A stretch of DNA of 64,000 nt from Firmicutes bacterium UBA2598. Lineage in GTDB: Bacteria > Bacillota > PH28-bin88. The DNA is taken from assembly GCA_002339345.1 (NCBI GenBank), contig DDKM01000069.1, positions 1 to 64,000 of the forward strand. Reading direction: 5' to 3'. Positions 9,180-15,194 of the stretch are shown here, one piece after another. The notes beneath the pieces were generated by a model that did no database searches, was not told the origin of the DNA, and was given only the letters and a program-made list of their open reading frames with translations. Position numbers and translations under genes: made by a program. Within the stretch, counting starts at the first letter, position 1, and the number at the start of each line of letters is the position of its first letter.

Positions 9180-9206
9180 TTATCGGCATCAAAAAGCCAG
9201 AAATTA
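9180..9206 (-). promoter_or_regulatory. Sigma-28 promoter of fliD
   Basis: The minus strand has a perfect GCCGATAA -10 element at 9180-9187 and TAAT at 15 bases spacing (consensus TAAA). It lies 45 bp upstream of the fliD start and just downstream of the flaG terminator, so fliD and the genes after it can be read independently of flaG. Confidence 0.8.
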
Positions 9207-9218
9207 AGCCCAAAAAAC

Positions 9219-9245
9219 AAAAAAAGCAGGAGCGTAAGCTCCCGC
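9219..9245 (-). terminator. Intrinsic terminator after flaG
   Basis: The minus strand reads GCGGGAGC-TTAC-GCTCCTGC followed by TTTTTTTGTTTTTT. It is eight pairs (one G-U) with a tetraloop and a long U-tract, ten bases after the flaG stop. Confidence 0.92.
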
Positions 9246-9254
9246 TTCATGGCA

Positions 9255-9602
9255 TTACCTTCTTTCATCCACAAAGATGCCGGCCAGTTCCCACATCTTG
9301 GCCACCATGTCCAGGATCTTCTCCGGCGGGATTTCCCGGATTACTTCACCGGTCTCCTCGTTGATGACCCTGACCATGATCTCCTTGGTTCCTTCATGGA
9401 TGGAGAACTTAAACATGGTCTCCGAGCCCACAAGTGCCTTATTGGCCTTTTCAATAGCTGCAATAAGTTCTTTTTCCCCTACCGGAACCTTCTCGTTAGG
9501 CGAAACATCTTTCCGGGAAACCAGTGTCTCCTTCTCTGTTTCCCGATTGGGCAATTCATTCGCAATAACAGGCACTGCACCACCCACACCCGTAACCTTC
9601 AT
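9255..9602 (-). CDS. flaG: Flagellar protein FlaG
   Basis: A 115-residue protein with the typical FlaG C-terminal domain: FKFSIHEGTKEIMVRVINE, then TGEVIREIPPEKILDMVAKM-WELAGIFVDERR. The IREIPPEK-type motif is the family hallmark. The N-terminal half is low-complexity and polar. It forms a monocistronic unit between the homing endonuclease relic and fliD, ended by the terminator at 9219-9245. Confidence 0.88.
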   Translation of the reverse strand: MKVTGVGGAVPVIANELPNRETEKETLVSRKDVSPNEKVPVGEKELIAAIEKANKALVGSETMFKFSIHEGTKEIMVRVINEETGEVIREIPPEKILDMVAKMWELAGIFVDERR

Positions 9603-9660
9603 TTATTGCACCCCCCCGGGCCATAAAAACAAATGCCTGACGCCTAATCATCTATTAAAT

Positions 9661-9687
9661 TTATCGGCAAAACAAATACATAACTGA
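9661..9687 (-). promoter_or_regulatory. Possible sigma-28 promoter of flaG
   Basis: A perfect GCCGATAA -10 element stands on the minus strand at 9661-9668, about 60 bp upstream of flaG. The -35 region at 15 bases is TCAG instead of TAAA, so the promoter is weak or uses a different spacing. Context supports it; the sequence alone is not conclusive. Confidence 0.55.
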
Positions 9688-9756
9688 AGTACGGAGATAA
9701 AAAAGTTTATCACGATTACTCGTATAGATAACTCTCCCCTACATGCATTTCCCCTC

Positions 9757-10736
9757 TTACTGAGTTCCGAGTTGGTTACGTAACGCTAAAACCACCAATT
9801 CTGACCGTTCAAGCCCTGTAGCGTCGGACAATATATCCAATCGTGCCTTCACGTCTGCACGGAAACGCGGTGTGAGCAGATGATAACCTTTTGGGATGTC
9901 GTCATGCTTTAACAACCAGCGGTAACGCTTGCTTGGCTCAACCACGTTTTCCGCCCATTGTTTGTCCATCCATTCACTTAACAAGCAGTTGAGGAACTGG
10001 GAATACCCCTTTCCCCGGAGCGCATCGTATAGGTCATACGGCAGGTATATAGATGTCCTGCACGTTCCATCCTGCAACCTTTGGTGCTGGAGCCACCGGG
10101 CCTTCCATTCTTTCCATTTGTTCCGCGTGCTTTTCCTAACCATGCTGGGATGCATTAGTGGCTCAACCAGCGCCTGAAACTTTCGAACTTCGCGCTTTGA
10201 AGAGATATCCAATCTTCCCTGGTAATCCAGGTTAGCGCAAACATGGAACTTACTTTTCAACAGGGACTGAAGAAACACCCTTCCTCAGGTGCAAATGTTT
10301 CCGTGGATAAAATAATCCGTTGACCACCCTGTTTTAAACTTCCGTCATCCTGGAACCAGATCGCCAGCCCTTCGAGGTCTAAATTTATGGCCACCCATTC
10401 CATGGGCACAACTTTACGTCCCCTATACCACAGGGGATACAGCTCTTCCAGAAAAACACAAGACCTGGACTGGCAAATTATGCGATTGTACGTCTTTTGT
10501 GTTCTACGATCAAAAATGCTTTCTTCCCATATACCACTGGGGCCATAGGGAAGGTACTGGCAGAACAAATTGTAACAAAAATGAGCGTAAGCCCGGTCAG
10601 AAGAGCTATGTATAAACGAAAAGCGCGGTGCCCTGTGCGTCCGATTCATGTACCCATCACCCAGCATTTTTCCGGCAAACAGAGAAGCCAGGCCCAAGGG
10701 GTTCACCTCCCCTTCTCTCCGAACATTTGTTCTCAT
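9757..10736 (-). pseudogene. LAGLIDADG homing endonuclease gene, broken by a frameshift, free-standing beside the flagellin gene
   Basis: Two adjacent frames together form one LAGLIDADG protein of about 326 residues. Frame 1 (10736 to 10257) holds motif 1 (FAGKMLGDGYM) and motif 2 (LEGLAIWFQDDGS), followed by the family element ILSTETFAPEE. It then runs into a stop. Frame 2 (10278 to 9757) resumes the same fold with FLQSLLKSKFHVCANL and the VEPLMHPSM element. One missing base in the G-run at 10278-10280 explains the break; a fourth G restores a single frame. The last ~110 residues contain ribbon-helix-helix-like segments (RTSIYLPYDLYDAL; GLERSELVVLALRNQLG). A stretch matching AAGGGGAGG suggests an actual start a few codons inside. 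It could be a sequencing error rather than decay. Confidence 0.85.
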
Positions 10737-10779
10737 CCAGATTATACCTCATACCGCTTTTTACAACAAGTATTGTACT

Positions 10780-10815
10780 TAATAAAGAAGAGCCCCGCGG
10801 AAATCGTGGGACTCT
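10780..10815 (-). terminator. Intrinsic terminator of the flagellin gene
   Basis: The minus strand has AGAGTCCC...GGGGCTCT (eight pairs, one G-U) with a partly paired loop, then TCTTTATT. It lies 18 bases after the flagellin stop and ahead of the homing endonuclease gene, so that gene is not part of the flagellin transcript unless there is read-through. Confidence 0.78.
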
Positions 10816-10832
10816 CCTGAAAAACCAGTGGT

Positions 10833-12333
10833 TTACCTGAGCAACTGCAGGACCAGTTGCGGCTGCTGATTTGCCTGGGCCAGCATGGCGGTGGCCGCTT
10901 GGGCGATAATGTTATTCTTGGTGAACTCCATCATTTCTTTGGCCATCGTTGCCACAACAGGTTTCCCTGTTGACCAGACTATATCTTCACCCTCAGCGCT
11001 GTTGACAGCCTGTTAGGGGCCGGGTACTTCGAACACCGTCAGGTGCCCTACGGGCTTCATCACCATCGCCATTATGCTTTAGGTGGTATGCCCTAGTCGT
11101 TGAACCTGCCCCAACCTTTCGGTCCAGAGGCTCGGCTGCTGATTGCCCAATCCTCCCGGCTTTTTAACCGTTCACGCCCACCCTTTCGGGTCACGTTGTC
11201 GGGCAGGAGGCTCTCAGGGTTTCCCAGCAGTTCACCCGGTAATACTCCTGACCGTTACCAGTCAGGACGACTGTGCCTGAGCCTTAAGCGGCTTCAGCAT
11301 AATCAACGTCGCGGATGCGGGATTCGGCTGCGGTGAGGTTTTCGGATGCAGTGCCAAGGTTGTTTATGGTGTGTTCCAGGCGGTTCTGGTAGGCTCCCAG
11401 CTTGGAGCGCTCAGACGACACTCTGTCCAATGCCGTCTGAATTTTGGTAATCGCGCTGCTGGCGTCTGTTTGCGTCATAACGCTGATGCCCTTGCCCGCT
11501 TCAAGAACATTAATCGAGATGGTACCTGCGACGGTCGCCACCGAACCAGCAGCGGTATTTGTATCTTTAATATCAATCGTCAAATCAACCGCAGTTGTAC
11601 CGTCTACCAGGTAATTTGTATTTGTAATGTTCAACGTAACAGAGGTACCAGTATCCGCCAAAGTGGCCGACGCAACGGTGTTACCGGCTTCATCTTTAAG
11701 CGTTACACTACCACTAGCTGTCACCTCAACCGTATAGGCGCCGCCCTTCAGATTGTTAAGGTTGGGCGCGGTAACCTGGGTTGCGTTGGTGCCCGTAATA
11801 TCATACGTCATCACCGCGCTTGTAGCTACCACGTTAAGGGCATCGGCGCGCATGTCGCCAACCGCAAGAGACAAGTTTTGCCCCTCGTTTGCACCTATAT
11901 GAAATACGCTGGTCAAGCTTCCATCCAACAGCTTCATGGTGTTAAATTCGGTGTTGTTGCCGATGCGGGTGATTTCTTCGACCAGCTGGTTGGCTTCTTT
12001 TTGCAGTTCAAAACGGTCCTTATTCGTATTCGTGTCGTTTGCCGCTTGCACCGCCAGTTCGCGCATACGCTGCAGGATGCTGTGGACCTCGTTGAGGGCG
12101 CCCTCAGCAGTCTGAATGAGGGATATGCCGTCCTGCGCGTTTTTGGATGCCATTTCCAGGCCGCGGATCTGGCCGCGCATTTTTTCGGAAATAGCCAATC
12201 CAGCCGCATCATCCCCGGCGCGGTTGATGCGCAGGCCGGAAGACAGTTTCTCTAGGGATTTGGCACCAATTGCATTGTTGTTACTCAACTGGCGATAGGT
12301 GTTCAGGGCGGCGATGTTGTGGTTAATACGCAT
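10833..12333 (-). CDS. hag: Flagellin, split by a group I intron (exon 1 12333-11296, exon 2 10952-10833)
   Basis: Filament subunit. Exon 1 encodes the D0/D1 N-terminal helices ([17 protein letters not shown]... [21 protein letters not shown]), a variable outer domain rich in Thr/Ala/Val, and the start of the C-terminal D1 helix ([14 protein letters not shown]). The genomic frame then reaches a stop at 11284 inside an intron. Exon 2 encodes the missing C-terminal D0 helix ([18 protein letters not shown]...[14 protein letters not shown]). Joining 11296 to 10952 keeps the frame and gives about 385 residues ending as flagellins do. ATG at 12333 follows AAGGAGGAATGAATTA. The gene is read from a sigma-28 promoter and its leader carries a CsrA site. 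Without splicing the product would lack the export- and polymerisation-critical C-terminus. Confidence 0.93.
10953..11295 (-). mobile_element. Group I intron in the flagellin gene, 343 nt, no internal ORF
   Basis: The minus strand shows the group I core elements in order: a P-like CTGCTGGGAAACCC (about 11217-11236), AATCAGCAGCCGAGCC (Q/R of P4-P6, 11129-11144), GGTTCAACGACTAG (P7 5' strand, 11106-11093), AAGATATAGTC (P7 3' strand, 10987-10977), a GAAA-capped P9 hairpin (10972-10955) and a terminal G at 10953. P1 can be built: the exon end TGATTATGCT pairs with GGCACAGTCG (11277-11268) at nine of ten positions, with U-G at the splice site. A short AGCC/GGCT stem extends P1. The core words resemble subgroup IA introns of phages and Bacillus. 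A 3' boundary at 10947 (before ATG) is also in frame. Confidence 0.92.
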
Positions 12334-12342
12334 TAATTCATT

Positions 12343-12350
12343 CCTCCTTG
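12343..12350 (-). promoter_or_regulatory. Flagellin ribosome binding site, also a likely second CsrA contact
   Basis: CAAGGAGG lies nine bases before the hag ATG. It contains a GGA core in a CARGGA context, so CsrA bound at the upstream hairpin could bridge to it and block ribosomes, as is known for hag in Bacillus subtilis. Confidence 0.7.
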
Positions 12351-12360
12351 AATCTGGTTT

Positions 12361-12375
12361 CCGGCATCCTTGCCG
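12361..12375 (-). promoter_or_regulatory. CsrA-binding hairpin in the hag leader
   Basis: The minus strand reads CGGCA-AGGA-TGCCG: a five-base-pair stem with the GGA motif presented in a four-base loop. The core CAAGGATG matches the CsrA selection consensus CARGGAUG exactly. It sits some 11 bases upstream of the Shine-Dalgarno sequence. csrA and its antagonist fliW are encoded about 2 kb upstream in the same locus. Confidence 0.8.
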
Positions 12376-12390
12376 TAAGGTGTGAAGCTT

Positions 12391-12432
12391 TTAAATCCCC
12401 TTGATTTTTGCGGCCGCACGCATGGGATTTAA
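12391..12432 (-). promoter_or_regulatory. Inverted repeat in the 5' leader of flagellin mRNA
   Basis: TTAAATCCC (12391-12399) and GGGATTTAA (12424-12432) form a nine-pair stem in the hag leader with a GC-rich loop. A strong unused AAAGGAGGTG lies just 5' of it. It may stabilise the leader or shape access to the CsrA site; it is not a terminator because no U-tract follows. Confidence 0.6.
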
Positions 12433-12459
12433 GATGGTACACCTCCTTTCTACGAATAA

Positions 12460-12487
12460 TTATCGGTAGAAAAGAGGGCGGACTTTA
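12460..12487 (-). promoter_or_regulatory. Sigma-28 promoter of flagellin
   Basis: The minus strand reads TAAA, 16 bases, ACCGATAA (one mismatch to GCCGATAA). Transcription would begin about 120 nt upstream of the hag ATG, giving a long structured leader. The whole gap 12334-12542 is explained by this promoter and leader. Confidence 0.88.
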
Positions 12488-12542
12488 GCAAATAAGCGAG
12501 AATTTCCGGCGAAATCCTCGCTTGACCTTATATCATACATAT

Positions 12543-13052
12543 TCACTGCTTGCTTCCAAGGTGGGCCACCACCGCATCCAGGAATTCGCAGAAGGTGCTA
12601 ACTTCTTTCCTGAAACGGTCCAGCAGTTCTCCCATGGTTTCCAGCAGTGGCCGCATGCGTTTCCATTGCAGTTTAAAGCCGTAGTGGTGCCGGAACAGGT
12701 GACGGAACCGGAGGTACTCGTCAAGGTCAGCGGCCAATTCGGTGCTGATCACCGGGGGACGGATTCCCGGTAATTCGAGGGTAACGTTTCGCAATAGGTC
12801 ACGGTGCCAGTGGGTGCCGGCAGGCAGCCCCCCGTCCAGGTCTTCCGCCACGGCAATAAAAATTTCCTCAGCCGCCAGGTAAAAATCATGCAAGATAGAC
12901 CCGGCGGCGCGCACGGTCAGTTGGTCCGGTTCGGTTTCTCCCACTTTGGCCAGGAGTTCTGCAGCCTCTGCGCGGATCTTTTCCATCTCATTCAGGGTCT
13001 GCCTGATCTCCGCCGCCAGCCGGGCGATACGCAGGACATCCCGCGATGTCAT
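12543..13052 (-). CDS. HepT-like ribonuclease toxin
   Basis: A 169-residue helical protein with the HEPN RX4HXY motif as R117-HLFR-H122-H-Y124. In the MNT-HepT family this is the RNase active site, and the tyrosine is the residue AMPylated by the antitoxin. It is longer than the classical HepT (about 140). ATG at 13052 has GGGGAGGG upstream. The start lies 65 bp inside the end of the nucleotidyltransferase gene, an unusually long overlap, so the two are surely co-translated. Substrate RNA is unknown. Confidence 0.75.
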   Translation of the reverse strand: MTSRDVLRIARLAAEIRQTLNEMEKIRAEAAELLAKVGETEPDQLTVRAAGSILHDFYLAAEEIFIAVAEDLDGGLPAGTHWHRDLLRNVTLELPGIRPPVISTELAADLDEYLRFRHLFRHHYGFKLQWKRMRPLLETMGELLDRFRKEVSTFCEFLDAVVAHLGSKQ

Positions 13053-13410
13053 AGAGCGCCCTCCCCTCTACGATAATCCGTTCCTTAAGCCAGGGTTTGA
13101 CCTCCTCGAGAAGGGTAAGGTCCACGGGGAAACCACCGGCCTCAGTTTCCGCCAGCTGCCAGACAGCGAAAAAGTCGCCCGGCTCCAGTCCCTCTACGGC
13201 CAGGTCAATATCGGATTCTTCGTAAAAGCGGTCAGGTTCGTGCACGAGGGAGCCATAAAGGATCACCCGGCGCACATCAAATTCCCGGCCTATTCGGCAT
13301 GCCGCCCGCTCCGCGGCAGCCAGCGCCCGCGACCGCAGGCTGGCGCGGGCCTGTTCCCGTTCTTCAACTCGCTTTTGCCACGCGTCCAGATAAGCCTGAT
13401 AACGGCCCAT
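12988..13410 (-). CDS. MNT-type nucleotidyltransferase antitoxin
   Basis: A 140-residue minimal nucleotidyltransferase with GSLVHEPDRFYEESDID, the GSX10DXD signature (two catalytic aspartates at its end), and a third acidic strand VDLTLLEE. In MNT-HepT modules this enzyme neutralises the toxin by transferring AMP to its RX4HXY tyrosine. The last ~20 residues after LYDIAG are proline/glycine-rich and overlap the toxin gene, so they are probably not part of the fold. ATG at 13410 follows GGGGGAGATTGGGAA. Confidence 0.82.
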   Translation of the reverse strand: MGRYQAYLDAWQKRVEEREQARASLRSRALAAAERAACRIGREFDVRRVILYGSLVHEPDRFYEESDIDLAVEGLEPGDFFAVWQLAETEAGGFPVDLTLLEEVKPWLKERIIVEGRALYDIAGCPAYRPAGGGDQADPE

Positions 13411-13457
13411 TTCCCAATCTCCCCCACTGTTTCACAGTCAGAAGAGACGATCCAACT

Positions 13458-13523
13458 CAGTATCCCAAGTCAATCAACTCTCCTATTTATCACCTGTCAT
13501 TTCTTCCTGCTTATGGTGTGGGG
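13458..13523. repeat. Direct repeat copy A (3' end of vapC), partner at 14309-14374
   Basis: This 66-bp segment matches 14309-14374 with about 11 differences (about 83% identity) in the same orientation and without gaps. Copy A covers the 3' end and stop of vapC; copy B covers the 3' end and stop of csrA. The best-conserved part contains TTGACTTGGGATA on the minus strand. Together the copies bracket vapBC. Confidence 0.85.
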
Positions 13524-13944
13524 TTCCTTGAGAAGGCTTTAAGGGTAGTATCTTGAGCACCCCACACCTGCCCATATTCATGAGTTCCGGATCTCCGGTG
13601 ACCAGTTCCGCATTTAGCTCGATAGCCAGGCCAGCAGCAAAGGCATCAGCATAAGAGATAGCATATCTGGTTTTTAACTCGGCTGCTTTCCATACTCTCT
13701 GGGCCGTCGCCGCGGCTAATTTCCAAGGAAAAACGTTTCCACGTAAATCCCTTAAAAATGCTGTCGCCTTGTCTGCGTAGCCCCGCTTACCTAACCGGTA
13801 GTAGACTTCCCCCGCGTTAATAGTGGATATAACCAGTTCTTCTGCTTGCCGCTGGGCAGCGGTAAGCAGTTCGGCAACCTTTTCGCTTCCTGGTTCACCC
13901 TGCATCCAGGCGAGTACCGCGTAGGCATCCAATACTCTAGCCAT
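13483..13944 (-). CDS. vapC: VapC-type PIN-domain ribonuclease toxin
   Basis: A 153-residue PIN nuclease. Acidic metal-binding residues are visible at D6 (VLDAYAVLAW), E46 (STINAGEVYYRL), D100 (ISYADAFAAGLA) and D118 (LVTGDPEL). ATG at 13944 overlaps the stop of the AbrB-type antitoxin by 8 bp. The last ~20 residues fall in direct repeat copy A, so the tail was probably acquired or reshaped when the repeat formed. Target RNA is unknown. Confidence 0.9.
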   Translation of the reverse strand: MARVLDAYAVLAWMQGEPGSEKVAELLTAAQRQAEELVISTINAGEVYYRLGKRGYADKATAFLRDLRGNVFPWKLAAATAQRVWKAAELKTRYAISYADAFAAGLAIELNAELVTGDPELMNMGRCGVLKILPLKPSQGTPHHKQEEMTGDK

Positions 13945-14185
13945 CTCGCCATACCTCTTCCCGGTGTTCGGTCAGATGATCTTCTAGAATTCCGGTTCCC
14001 CGCATGCTTCCTTGCCAGCGCTGCCAGCCGTGCGGCTCCGCTTGCGCAGGTTCCATGACGATCTTGCCGTTTACTAATTTAACCTGCAGTTCAACGCCCT
14101 GTCTAAGCCTTAATTGCTGGCGGATTGTTTTTGGGATAATCACCTGTCCTTTGGATGATAACCTGACCCGCTCCACACTGGTCAC
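13937..14185 (-). CDS. vapB: AbrB/MazE-type antitoxin of the VapC toxin
   Basis: An 82-residue protein with an N-terminal swapped-hairpin AbrB domain (VRLSSKGQVIIPKTIRQQL, GVELQVKLVNGKIVMEPA) for DNA binding and a C-terminal tail that would wrap VapC. It is the first gene of the pair. A TTGACT-N17-TACTAT promoter lies upstream at 14296-14324, and the operon is probably autorepressed. Confidence 0.9.
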   Translation of the reverse strand: MTSVERVRLSSKGQVIIPKTIRQQLRLRQGVELQVKLVNGKIVMEPAQAEPHGWQRWQGSMRGTGILEDHLTEHREEVWRDG

Positions 14186-14295
14186 CTCCGGCCTCGTCTT
14201 ACTATCATTGTAAGACCTTTGGTGCCTGTAGTCAAAATATTTTCGAGCTTATGCTTTATCCTGCGGTTGGGGAAATATGGGGGCATGACCTGGCG

Positions 14296-14324
14296 ATAGT
14301 AAGGCATTCACTATCCCAAGTCAA
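14296..14324 (-). promoter_or_regulatory. Sigma-A-type promoter of vapBC
   Basis: The minus strand has TTGACT at 14324-14319, 17 bases, then TACTAT at 14301-14296. The -35 element lies inside direct repeat copy B. In copy A the -35 is conserved but no fitting -10 follows, so only the vapBC side keeps a recognisable promoter. Confidence 0.65.
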
Positions 14325-14374
14325 TCAAATCCCCTGGTTCTTACCTATCATTTTTTCCTGCTCATGGTTTGGGG
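14309..14374. repeat. Direct repeat copy B (3' end of csrA), partner at 13458-13523
   Basis: Same-orientation counterpart of copy A. It spans the last ~9 codons and stop of csrA plus the start of the gap to vapB. Since csrA is the conserved resident gene, copy B is presumably the ancestral sequence and copy A the duplicate. Confidence 0.85.
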
Positions 14375-14587
14375 ATTGGGAAGTTGCGCCAGGATGTCCG
14401 TGCCAGTGGTGGCGGCGGCCTGGTTTTCCCGCCGGACGGCGTCAACCAGTTCCTGGCGGAGGATGGTGAGGGCCCTGGGGGCTTCGATACCGATGCGGAC
14501 TTTGTCTCCTTCCACGGAGGCGATGGTAATCCGGATGTTATCGCCTATTAAAAATGTTTCACCTGCTTTTCTTGTAAGCACAAGCAC
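14348..14587 (-). CDS. csrA: Translational regulator CsrA
   Basis: A 79-residue RNA-binding dimer. It starts MLVLTRKAGETFLIGDNIRI, carries the RNA-contact segment IGIEAPRALTILRQEL and then a short variable tail. It represses translation by binding GGA motifs; a matching hairpin is found in the hag leader at 12361-12375. It lies 15 bp after fliW, the usual fliW-csrA pair in which FliW sequesters CsrA. Confidence 0.98.
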   Translation of the reverse strand: MLVLTRKAGETFLIGDNIRITIASVEGDKVRIGIEAPRALTILRQELVDAVRRENQAAATTGTDILAQLPNPQTMSRKK

Positions 14588-14602
14588 GTTTTTTCACCCC
14601 CG

Positions 14603-15082
14603 TCAGCGGGCGGCTGCCCGGGGGTTGTTTTCCGGTTCCCTGGAAAACAACCGGTGCTTGGTAGTGTAAGCGGTACCTTCCAGCACCACCTGGGCGCCCT
14701 TTGCTGCCACCAGGTTGATGGCCACCGGCCCCAGCAGGTTGGCGGTCATTCCCGCCACCCCTTCCGGTGGAATAGTGACAACGGCCAGTACCAGCACCCC
14801 GGAGGAGGGGTGGGGCTCTGCCTGTTCAGTGATACCAATGTTTTTTAGGTGAATGTCCTTGAGTTCCACCTCGTATCCTTGGAAAAAAACAAAGGGATCC
14901 ACCAGCAAGAAACCCACTGCCGGTTCATCCACAGCCTGAAGGTGATAGAAAAAGGGGTTTTCCGGCACTTGGACCAAGCGGTAATGTTTCAGGTATTCAA
15001 ACCCCAACATACCGTTGGGAAAGGTGATGATGAGATCCGGCGAAATTGTAGTCTGGTTGGATTGGTTGCCGGGAACGTGCAC
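14603..15082 (-). CDS. fliW: Flagellar assembly factor FliW
   Basis: Binds flagellin and, when free, inhibits CsrA, linking flagellin secretion to flagellin translation. The family signature LIITFPNGMLGFEYLKHYRL and the central VGFLLVDPFVFFQGYEVEL are clear. GTG at 15082 is preceded by GGAGGTGTCCA at ideal spacing and gives about 159 residues. ATG codons at 15097 and 15145 in the same frame lack a ribosome site and would add residues before the family's usual start. Confidence 0.95.
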   Translation of the reverse strand: MHVPGNQSNQTTISPDLIITFPNGMLGFEYLKHYRLVQVPENPFFYHLQAVDEPAVGFLLVDPFVFFQGYEVELKDIHLKNIGITEQAEPHPSSGVLVLAVVTIPPEGVAGMTANLLGPVAINLVAAKGAQVVLEGTAYTTKHRLFSREPENNPRAAAR

Positions 15083-15194
15083 ACTGGACACCTCCATGCT
15101 AAAGAGAATCTTGATTTTATTGCTCCGACCAGGCTGCCACCTCATGTTATGGGGCAGCAGGTGGAGCCAGGTAGGTACCAGGCGAAAACCTGCG

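Noticed and set aside
11371..12255. 294-residue plus-strand frame across flagellin
   Set aside because: Antisense shadow of the flagellin gene; no ribosome site and no family resemblance.
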